Source: an uncultured Elusimicrobia bacterium (GTDB taxonomy: Bacteria; Elusimicrobiota; Elusimicrobia; Elusimicrobiales; Elusimicrobiaceae). Taken from it: DNA of 6,642 nucleotides. The stretch covers positions 1 to 6,642 of the forward strand of contig CAMUXX010000055.1 of NCBI GenBank assembly GCA_947164805.1. Reading direction: 5' to 3'. The notes under the pieces were generated by a model that worked only from the letters and a program-made list of their open reading frames with translations, searched no databases and had not been told where the DNA came from. A program made the translations under genes and the position numbers. Of the stretch, positions 1-4,219 are shown one piece after another. Position 1 is the stretch's first letter, and every line of letters starts with the position of its first letter.

Positions 1-29
1 TGGTGTCCTAGCCGATAGACGAAGGGGGC
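1..29 (-). tRNA. tRNA-Glu gene, 5' part only (cut by window edge)
   Basis: Read on the minus strand from position 29, the sequence starts GCCCCCTTCGTCTATCGG and continues CTAGGACACCA. This matches the acceptor 5' strand, the TC at 8-9, and the GTCT...AGGAC D-arm typical of bacterial tRNA-Glu, where the CCCCTTCGTCTA start is highly characteristic. The anticodon lies beyond the left edge, so the Glu assignment rests on the 5' half only. The gene begins only 4 nt after the tRNA-Lys discriminator base, so the two are almost certainly one precursor transcript. Confidence 0.82.
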
Positions 30-33
30 AAAT

Positions 34-105
34 TGCGCTCTGTGAGACTTGAACTCACGGCCTCCCGCTTAAAAGGCGGATGCTCTACCACTGAGCTAAG
101 AGCGC
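34..105 (-). tRNA. tRNA-Lys, anticodon UUU
   Basis: The minus strand folds into a complete 72-nt cloverleaf. The acceptor stem is GCGCTCT paired with AGAGCGC. The D-arm is GCTC-AGTGGTA-GAGC. The anticodon stem TCCGC/GCGGG carries the loop CTTTTAA, giving anticodon TTT (lysine). A 5-nt variable region AGGCC follows, then the T-arm GTGAG-TTCAAGT-CTCAC. The discriminator is A. The next bases are ATT, so CCA is not encoded and must be added after processing by a CCA-adding enzyme. This means the 3' end is likely made by an RNase Z-type endonuclease or by trimming. It is transcribed from the promoter at 161-189 together with tRNA-Glu. Confidence 0.96.
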
Positions 106-128
106 TTGAAAAACCTAAATTAAAGAGC

Positions 129-153
129 AAAAAAATATTGGGTTCAAACCCAA
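129..153 (-). terminator. Hairpin plus T-run in the tRNA leader (terminator- or attenuator-like)
   Basis: On the minus strand TTGGGTT-TG-AACCCAA (153 to 138) is a perfect 7-bp inverted repeat, followed by TA and seven T residues (135 to 129). It looks like an intrinsic terminator but sits between the tRNA promoter and tRNA-Lys. It is the only terminator-like structure I find downstream of the hydrolase gene (stop at 263), so it may end that transcript. The very short loop (two bases, or four if the last pair opens) is a weakness. Confidence 0.5.
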
Positions 154-160
154 CACCTAT

Positions 161-189
161 ATTATAACAAATTTTTTAAAAGGTGTCCA
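161..189 (-). promoter_or_regulatory. Sigma-70-type promoter of the tRNA-Lys/tRNA-Glu unit
   Basis: The minus strand shows TGGACA (189-184), a 17-bp spacer, and TATAAT (166-161). TTG lies one base upstream of the -10, giving an extended -10. This is one mismatch from the full sigma-70 consensus and the best promoter in the window. The start point would be near 154-155, about 50 nt upstream of the mature tRNA-Lys 5' end. Confidence 0.8.
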
Positions 190-248
190 GCATTTTATTT
201 TTGGTTATTTTCAAACCGGAAGGAAAACCTGAAAAACTTAACATAAAT

Positions 249-258
249 ATTATAGCAA
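249..258 (-). promoter_or_regulatory. Possible second, distal -10 region for the tRNA unit
   Basis: The minus strand reads TTGCTATAAT, a perfect extended -10. The plus-strand 16-mer at 247-262 matches the one at 159-174 (the proximal promoter's -10 region) at 15 of 16 positions. The -35 position (272-277, TTCCTA) is weak and lies inside the end of the hydrolase gene. It could be a tandem promoter or a duplicated remnant. Confidence 0.4.
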
Positions 259-262
259 ATTT

Positions 263-988
263 TTATAAGTTTAGGAAATCACCGTCATAAGGTGCAAATG
301 TTTTTGTAAAGTACACACTTGCAGCCACAAGTTTTTCAAGTGTATCATAATCATCTGCTTTAAAGTGAATTAAGGCTAAAAGTTTTGTTTTTGCTTCGGC
401 TGCGGCCTGTGCGGCTTGCTCCGGTGTTAAATGATGATTGCCCATCGGTTTAGACGGTAAAAAAGAACATTCGGTGATCATTAAATCAGCATTTTCCGAA
501 AGTTTTAATAAATTTTCGCAAGGGCCTGTGTCTAGTGCAAAAGTTAAAATTTTATCTTCCGCAGTTATGCGAAAGCCAACGGTTTTTACCGGGTGAACAA
601 GCGGTAAATATTCAAGTTTAAAAGGTAAATTTTTTGCTTTGGAAAGCGGTACAATTTCCGTCGGCATTTTTAAGTTTTTCGGCGCCGGCATATATGGCAA
701 GCGCATAATATTTTGAAGGTCTAACATTGAAGAATCTTCCACCAAAATTTTCATACCCTGTTTGAAATTAAAAAGCGGTAAAACCTGCAAGCCTTCAATA
801 TGGTCCATGTGTAAATGTGTGAGAAGTAAAAATATGGGTTTATCTTCTTTAATTAAATCATGTGTTTTATAAAAACCGCCGCCGGCATCTAAAATAATGT
901 AGGCGTCTTTTGTTTCTGCCATTACGCAGGTGGAGTGGCCTGTGTGGGTGTTGAACCAACCGTTAGTTCCCAAAAAAGTTATTTTCAT
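263..988 (-). CDS. Metallo-beta-lactamase-fold metal-dependent hydrolase
   Basis: This 241-residue protein is a single MBL-fold domain, cytosolic by lack of a signal peptide. The N-terminal MKITFLGTNGWF strand is typical of the fold. The dinuclear metal site is visible as HLHMDH (H58, H60, D62, H63), H132 in VHPVKT, D153 in ALDTG, and H208 in LIHF. The NHHLTPEQAA segment (184-193) resembles the region before the last histidine in RNase Z-like and phosphodiesterase-like members. Only about 21 residues separate H132 from D153, so there is no room for the tRNA-binding exosite arm of classical RNase Z, and the protein is shorter than RNase Z (about 300 residues). The substrate is therefore unknown; a phosphodiester or cyclic nucleotide is plausible. 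The start at 988 is supported by AAGAGGT (1000-994), 5 nt upstream of ATG. It precedes the tRNA genes on the same strand. Confidence 0.88.
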   Translation of the reverse strand: MKITFLGTNGWFNTHTGHSTCVMAETKDAYIILDAGGGFYKTHDLIKEDKPIFLLLTHLHMDHIEGLQVLPLFNFKQGMKILVEDSSMLDLQNIMRLPYMPAPKNLKMPTEIVPLSKAKNLPFKLEYLPLVHPVKTVGFRITAEDKILTFALDTGPCENLLKLSENADLMITECSFLPSKPMGNHHLTPEQAAQAAAEAKTKLLALIHFKADDYDTLEKLVAASVYFTKTFAPYDGDFLNL

Positions 989-1004
989 TTTTTACCTCTT
1001 GGAG

Positions 1005-1020
1005 ATATTTTACAATATTT
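1005..1020 (-). promoter_or_regulatory. Shared 16-nt motif upstream of the hydrolase gene (putative -10 or operator)
   Basis: The minus strand carries AAATATTGTAAAATAT, ending 16 nt before the start codon. The identical 16-mer occurs before ackA at 2646-2661. It contains TTGTAAAAT, a -10-like hexamer, and arms ATATT/AATAT around a 4-nt centre, so it could be a -10 region or an operator. No convincing -35 sits 17 bp upstream. Confidence 0.4.
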
Positions 1021-1202
1021 GCGAAATGTCTGTTTTTACGTATTGACATCCCGCGTTATGTGCACAAACGCGCGAAACGTACTTGTTTGGTCGGGTACTA
1101 GGAGTCTAAACTTTAAAATTTTCGTGAACTTTTTTCAAAATACTAGCATGGTTTATGTGTACTTTTAAAAATCTCATGCGTGTTTTACAAAATTTTTTGT
1201 TA
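1021..1202. other. Non-coding intergenic region with a GC-rich palindrome (1052-1072)
   Basis: Between the hydrolase start and the ackA terminator no frame looks like a gene. A plus-strand open frame (935-1168) crosses it but starts inside the hydrolase gene on the other strand, has no ribosome binding site and resembles no family I know. The stretch 1052-1072 is an inverted repeat: CGCGTT, one extra A, TGTGCACA, AACGCG. It is richer in G+C than its surroundings, with several CG steps, and lies about 64 nt upstream of the hydrolase start codon, where a regulator could bind. A plus-strand TTGACA at 1043-1048 has no matching -10. Confidence 0.4.
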
Positions 1203-1246
1203 AAAAATAAAACCCCAAAGCAAAAACTTTGGAGTTTTATTTTTAT
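1203..1246 (-). terminator. Intrinsic terminator of ackA
   Basis: Arms at 1207-1220 and 1227-1240 form a 14-bp stem around a 6-nt loop. On the minus strand every position pairs, with one G-U wobble, and the stem is followed by a T-rich tract. Read on the plus strand the same position is an A-C mismatch, which argues that it serves ackA, whose stop codon is about 15 bp upstream. Confidence 0.8.
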
Positions 1247-1260
1247 TAAATATTTTTTAA

Positions 1261-2616
1261 TTATTCCCCTAAAATTTCTTTGGGGGTGTTGATAATTGCT
1301 TTTCTTAAGAAAGGTTTTTTGATTAATTCTTTCTTTAAAGATTCATCGCGAAGTTTATTTCTGTAATTTATGCTTTCAAAAGAATAATGGAACTTGGTGT
1401 GTATATCATAAGTACCGTTGCAAATTGCGGCAACATCTTCCGCAAAAACGGCTTCTTCGTCAGTCGGAATCACAAAAACTTTTACTTTGGAATCTTCCGC
1501 GGAAATTAAACTTTCCGCATTTCTTGTCATGGCGGCAAAGTTGCGTTCTTTATCAACTTTTATACCAAGGTATTCAAGCCCTTCCAAAGATTTTTGCCTG
1601 TAAACCGGCCCGCGTTCGCCAACACCTGCGGTAAACACAACGGCATCCAAATTGCCGTCCAAAGAGGCGGAATAGGCACCGATATATTTTTTAATGCGGT
1701 ATGCTTCCATTTCAATAGCAAGTTTGCAGCGTTCATCGCCTTTTTCGGCATTGATTTCGACATCGCGCCTATCTTGATATTTACCTGTTATACCTAGAAC
1801 GCCTGATTTTTTATTTAAAATTTTATACATTTCAGCAGGTGCAATATTTTCGCGTTCCATCATTTGGAAAGCAACTGATGCATCAAAGTCCCCGCAGCGT
1901 GTACCCATTACTAAACCTTCAAGTGGAGTAAGTCCCATAGATGTATCAAAAGAAAGCCCGTTTTTAACTGCGTTCATGCTTGAACCGTTACCGATATGGC
2001 AAATAATTAAATTGCAATCAAACGGGTTTTTGCCGAGTAATGCGGCTGCACGTTTGGCATTATATAAGTAAGATGTACCATGGGCGCCGTATCTGCGCAT
2101 TTGATATTTTGTATACCATTCATAAGGAAGTGCATACATATATGAACTTGCCGGCATGGCTTGGTGCCAAGCGGTATCGGCAATAACGACATGTTTAATG
2201 TTTGGCATTACGGAAATTGCGGCTTCCATACCCATAACATTTGCCGGGTTATGTAAAGGTGCAAGTTGTGCAATTTCTTTTAAATAGGCAATAATTTCCG
2301 GTGTAATAATTTCAGATTTAGCAAGTTTGCCGCCGTGAACTACGCGGTGGCCCACTGCACTGATAACCGACATATCTTTAATAACACCGATTTTGGGATC
2401 AGTCAAAGAACTTAAAACCTTTTCAATACCCACTTTAAAATCAGGGCAATTAAAGGTAACTTCATATTTTTCTTTACCGGGGGCTTCTTGTGTCATTTGT
2501 GCATCTTGGTAGCCGACGCGTTCAATAAGCCCGACAGCAATATTCATTTTTTGGTCCCAATCAAAAAGATTGTATTTTATTGAAGAACTTCCGCAATTTA
2601 AGGATAGGATAATCAT
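1261..2616 (-). CDS. ackA: Acetate kinase, with C-terminal extension
   Basis: AckA interconverts acetyl phosphate + ADP and acetate + ATP, the substrate-level ATP step of acetate fermentation, in the cytosol. It is an ASKHA-fold kinase. Visible family motifs are LNCGSSSIK (6-14, with N7, S10, S12), GHRVVHGG (89-96, catalytic R91), LHNP with H122, IADTAWHQ with D147, RYGAHGTSY with H179, HIGNGSS (207-213), GTRCGD with R240, TAGVGERGP (329-337), and TDEE (385-388). All catalytic residues known from Methanosarcina AckA appear conserved. Departures are RYGAHGTSY where most family members have RYGFHGTSH, and TDEE for TNEE. At 451 residues it exceeds the usual 400 or so; about 45 basic residues after ICNGTYDI (397-405) form the extra tail. 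GGAG (2627-2624) lies 7 nt before ATG. No phosphotransacetylase gene is adjacent in this window. Confidence 0.96.
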   Translation of the reverse strand: MIILSLNCGSSSIKYNLFDWDQKMNIAVGLIERVGYQDAQMTQEAPGKEKYEVTFNCPDFKVGIEKVLSSLTDPKIGVIKDMSVISAVGHRVVHGGKLAKSEIITPEIIAYLKEIAQLAPLHNPANVMGMEAAISVMPNIKHVVIADTAWHQAMPASSYMYALPYEWYTKYQMRRYGAHGTSYLYNAKRAAALLGKNPFDCNLIICHIGNGSSMNAVKNGLSFDTSMGLTPLEGLVMGTRCGDFDASVAFQMMERENIAPAEMYKILNKKSGVLGITGKYQDRRDVEINAEKGDERCKLAIEMEAYRIKKYIGAYSASLDGNLDAVVFTAGVGERGPVYRQKSLEGLEYLGIKVDKERNFAAMTRNAESLISAEDSKVKVFVIPTDEEAVFAEDVAAICNGTYDIHTKFHYSFESINYRNKLRDESLKKELIKKPFLRKAIINTPKEILGE

Positions 2617-2645
2617 TTTAAATCTCCGTTTTATAGTATATATGT

Positions 2646-2669
2646 ATATTTTACAATATTTATAGCAAG
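2646..2669 (-). promoter_or_regulatory. Putative ackA promoter region
   Basis: The minus strand reads CTTGCTATAAATATTGTAAAATAT. It holds an extended -10, TTGCTATAAA (-10 hexamer at 2664-2659), overlapping the 16-nt motif also found before the hydrolase gene. The -35 position (2687-2682, TAAAGA) does not match TTGACA, so activity would depend on the extended -10. The start codon is about 43 nt downstream of the -10. Confidence 0.5.
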
Positions 2670-2715
2670 GTATGTTTTGCCTCTTTATTTCTTTGCCAGC
2701 AGCGTCTTTTGGGCT

Positions 2716-2802
2716 AATTTAAATTTTTCTTTTCCTAGAATACCGAAAATCGCTTCGCTCCTATACTTCTGGGTATTCGTCGTCAAAGATAAAATTTAAA
2801 TT
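2716..2802. repeat. Long imperfect inverted repeat in the ackA / envelope-gene intergenic region
   Basis: The left arm 2716-2732 pairs with the right arm 2785-2802 over 17 bp with one bulged base (t2790). After a short internal loop, GAATACC (2738-2744) pairs with GGTATTC (2772-2778). The central 27 nt include CGCTTCGC. The structure is followed by no T-run on either strand, so it is not a standard terminator. The right arm is part of the first unit of the tandem repeat at 2779-2926. Confidence 0.65.
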
Positions 2803-2926
2803 ATCTTCAAAATACTTGCTAGGTGTACGCACACGGTTTGACTTTATTTTATGTCGTCGCAGAAAAAATCAAAATTTCCTCAAAAATACTTGCCGGATAA
2901 CGCTATTGGTATTGCTTTGTTTAATT
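2779..2926. repeat. Two-copy imperfect tandem repeat, period 74 bp
   Basis: Unit 1 (2779-2852) and unit 2 (2853-2926) both begin GTCGTC and share AAAAT..AAATT, TCAAAA and ATACTTGC at the same 74-bp offset (for example ATACTTGC at 2812 and 2886). Over the 39 nt read from AAGTATTTT to GACGAC on the minus strand I count 30 matches. The outer third of each unit is weaker, about 60 percent. On the minus strand unit 1 reads SKYFEDNLNFIFDDEYPEV then stop, whereas unit 2 aligned in the same phase reads KYF-stop-GNFDFFCDD. Neither has a start codon, so I call it a repeat and not a gene. Confidence 0.6.
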
Positions 2927-2945
2927 AAAACTTATCGCATTTACT

Positions 2946-2974
2946 TTGTGTTTTTATACTTTTTATTATATAAT
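2946..2974 (+). promoter_or_regulatory. Putative promoter of the envelope gene
   Basis: TTGTGT (2946-2951), a 17-bp spacer and TATAAT (2969-2974). The -10 is perfect and the -35 keeps TTG. The -10 ends only 18 nt before the ATG at 2993, so the leader would be about 12 nt and contain little more than the ribosome binding site GGGG (2981-2984). Confidence 0.55.
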
Positions 2975-2992
2975 CTAAAAGGGGTAATTGCT

Positions 2993-3754
2993 ATGAAAAA
3001 GTTATCAACAATATTTATTATTTTACTTTTGCCTTTATTCTGTTTTGCAGGGCTTATAAGTAATGATGAAATACAAATAAAAGGTGCAAAACCATCAGAT
3101 AATTACACTGTCTTGGAATTTAATCCCGGTCAAGATGTTATAAAGGATAGCAAAGGGATATCTTCCACTTTTCTTACAACAAAATTCTACTATGGCTTTA
3201 ATGATAAAAAAAATGATATCGGCATTGAAATACCTTTATTAAGAAATGAAGGGAATAACGATGGCTTAAACGGTCTTGGTGATATTTTGCTTGCCACAAA
3301 TTATACCGGAAACATTACTAAACATTTGTTGTATGGTCTTCAAATGGAACTAAATACGCCAACCGCAACAAAAGATGAATTAGGCCTTGGGCGTTTTCAA
3401 ATAAGCCCGGCGGCATTTTTAGAATATTCCTTCTCAAGCGGTTTTTTTATTGCGGGCGGCGCAAAATATTACCATACTTTTTGGGGTGATTCGGATAGGG
3501 AAACAACAAATATGTTGCGTCTTCGCACAAATTTCGGTTATATTTCCCCAACCGATTGGTGGCTTATTGTTGACCCAAAATATTATTTTAATCTTAAAAA
3601 CGGTAGGAAGGAAATTTATTTAGAATTTGAAGCCGGTTTTATGTTTCGCGGAAATGTTGCATTTTATTTAAAGCCCGGTTTTCACGCGGCAGGTGCTTTA
3701 CATAGTAAAGATTGGAATATGCAAATCGGTGTGAAATTTTTCAATTTAATTTAA
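2993..3754 (+). CDS. Putative outer-membrane beta-barrel protein
   Basis: The predicted product has 253 residues. MKKLSTIFIILLLPLFCFA (1-19) is a classical Sec signal peptide with a likely signal-peptidase I cut after A19. The mature part is a series of amphipathic, aromatic-rich strands alternating with polar turns, as in a small outer-membrane beta-barrel. The segment NGLGDILLATNY (93-104) followed by a strand with NTPTATKDELGLGR (121-134) resembles barrel families that include the MetA-pathway phenol-degradation / transporter-like domain, but this is recognition by pattern only and the function is unknown. C17 precedes F-A-G and does not fit a lipobox well. The frame is open back to 2816, but the start at 2993 is chosen because the signal peptide, a GGGG ribosome binding site 8 nt upstream, and a promoter all fit it. 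No terminator separates it from rpsT, so read-through is possible. Confidence 0.82.
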   Translation: MKKLSTIFIILLLPLFCFAGLISNDEIQIKGAKPSDNYTVLEFNPGQDVIKDSKGISSTFLTTKFYYGFNDKKNDIGIEIPLLRNEGNNDGLNGLGDILLATNYTGNITKHLLYGLQMELNTPTATKDELGLGRFQISPAAFLEYSFSSGFFIAGGAKYYHTFWGDSDRETTNMLRLRTNFGYISPTDWWLIVDPKYYFNLKNGRKEIYLEFEAGFMFRGNVAFYLKPGFHAAGALHSKDWNMQIGVKFFNLI

Positions 3755-3766
3755 ATTGGTGAAAGT

Positions 3767-3776
3767 TTGTTAAAAT
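3767..3776 (+). promoter_or_regulatory. Putative extended -10 promoter of rpsT
   Basis: TTGTTAAAAT: a TAAAAT hexamer at 3771-3776 with TTG one base upstream, 12 bp after the stop of the envelope gene and 67 nt before the rpsT start. The -35 position is AATTTA, so the match rests on the extended -10. The leader 3777-3843 is A-rich with no clear structure. Confidence 0.45.
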
Positions 3777-3843
3777 AAATACTGGACATAAAAAATAAAA
3801 AAAAGTAAAATATATAGGTAAGTAATTTTTATAGAGGTACAAA

Positions 3844-4107
3844 ATGGCAAAATTAAAAACAGGGCGTCATACTAGCGCCTTAAAAGCACAAAGACAATCT
3901 GTCAAGAGAAATTCAAGAAACAAAGGTTTAAAGAAAACTATTCACTTAGCTGCAAAAAAAGTTTTAGCATCTAAAAATGCAGCTGATTTGAAGAAAGTTT
4001 CTTCCGCTTTAGATAAAGCCGCAAAGAAAGGCGTTATTCATAAAAAAGCCGCTGCAAGGAAGAAATCTCGCTTGACAAAACTTGTCAACAAAGCAGCAAA
4101 AAAATAA
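3844..4107 (+). CDS. rpsT: 30S ribosomal protein S20
   Basis: The 87-residue, strongly basic protein matches S20 in length and pattern. S20 binds 16S rRNA near the base of the small subunit early in 30S assembly. The N-terminal basic helix contains KAQRQSVKRNSRNKGLKKT (14-32), matching the family's ARQSEKRRxRN region. The C-terminal half has AAKKGVIHKKAAARKKSRL (59-77), the hallmark KGVIHKNxAARxKSRL segment of S20. AGAGG (3833-3837) lies 6 nt before ATG. A strong terminator follows at 4127-4166. In many bacteria S20 represses its own translation, but nothing in this leader shows that directly. Confidence 0.97.
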   Translation: MAKLKTGRHTSALKAQRQSVKRNSRNKGLKKTIHLAAKKVLASKNAADLKKVSSALDKAAKKGVIHKKAAARKKSRLTKLVNKAAKK

Positions 4108-4126
4108 AAATAAATTATTAAATTTT

Positions 4127-4166
4127 ACGCGGGCCTTTTTGGATTCCAAACCAGGTCCGCGTTTTT
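4127..4166 (+). terminator. Intrinsic terminator of rpsT
   Basis: ACGCGGGCCT (4127-4136) pairs with AGGTCCGCGT (4153-4162) over 10 bp with one G-T wobble. The loop contains TTTGG/CCAAA and can extend the hairpin. TTTTT follows (4162-4166). It begins 19 bp after the rpsT stop codon. Confidence 0.9.
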
Positions 4167-4173
4167 ATATGTT

Positions 4174-4205
4174 AAAAACCCATGCAAAGATAGCACGGGT
4201 TTTTT
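4174..4205 (-). terminator. Intrinsic terminator of alaS
   Basis: AAAAACCCATGC (4174-4185) and GCACGGGTTTTT (4193-4204) form a 12-bp stem. On the minus strand it pairs completely with one G-U, while on the plus strand the same position is an A-C mismatch. It sits about 15 bp beyond the alaS stop codon and is followed on the minus strand by TTTTTAAC. It lies back-to-back with the rpsT terminator, separating the converging genes. Confidence 0.85.
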
Positions 4206-4219
4206 ATTAAGTAATATTT

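Noticed and set aside
138..153. T-arm of a third, degenerate tRNA (plus-strand GGGTTCAAACCC)
   Set aside because: The loop length is wrong for a T-arm and no acceptor, D or anticodon arm can be found around it; it fits a simple hairpin better.
263..988. Calling the MBL protein RNase Z (rnz)
   Set aside because: It is too short, and the spacing between the third metal histidine and the aspartate leaves no room for the exosite arm; only the general MBL assignment is supported.
935..1168. Plus-strand open frame of 77 codons across the hydrolase/ackA gap
   Set aside because: It starts inside the hydrolase gene on the opposite strand, has no ribosome binding site, matches no family I recognise, and overlaps the palindrome and promoter-like motif.
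2779..2926. CRISPR array
   Set aside because: Only two imperfect units lie directly next to each other; there are no short identical repeats separated by unique spacers and no cas gene.
2816..2992. N-terminal extension of the envelope protein (59 extra codons)
   Set aside because: The extension runs through the repeat block and the promoter, and would bury a perfect signal peptide inside the protein. The ATG at 2993 has the ribosome binding site.
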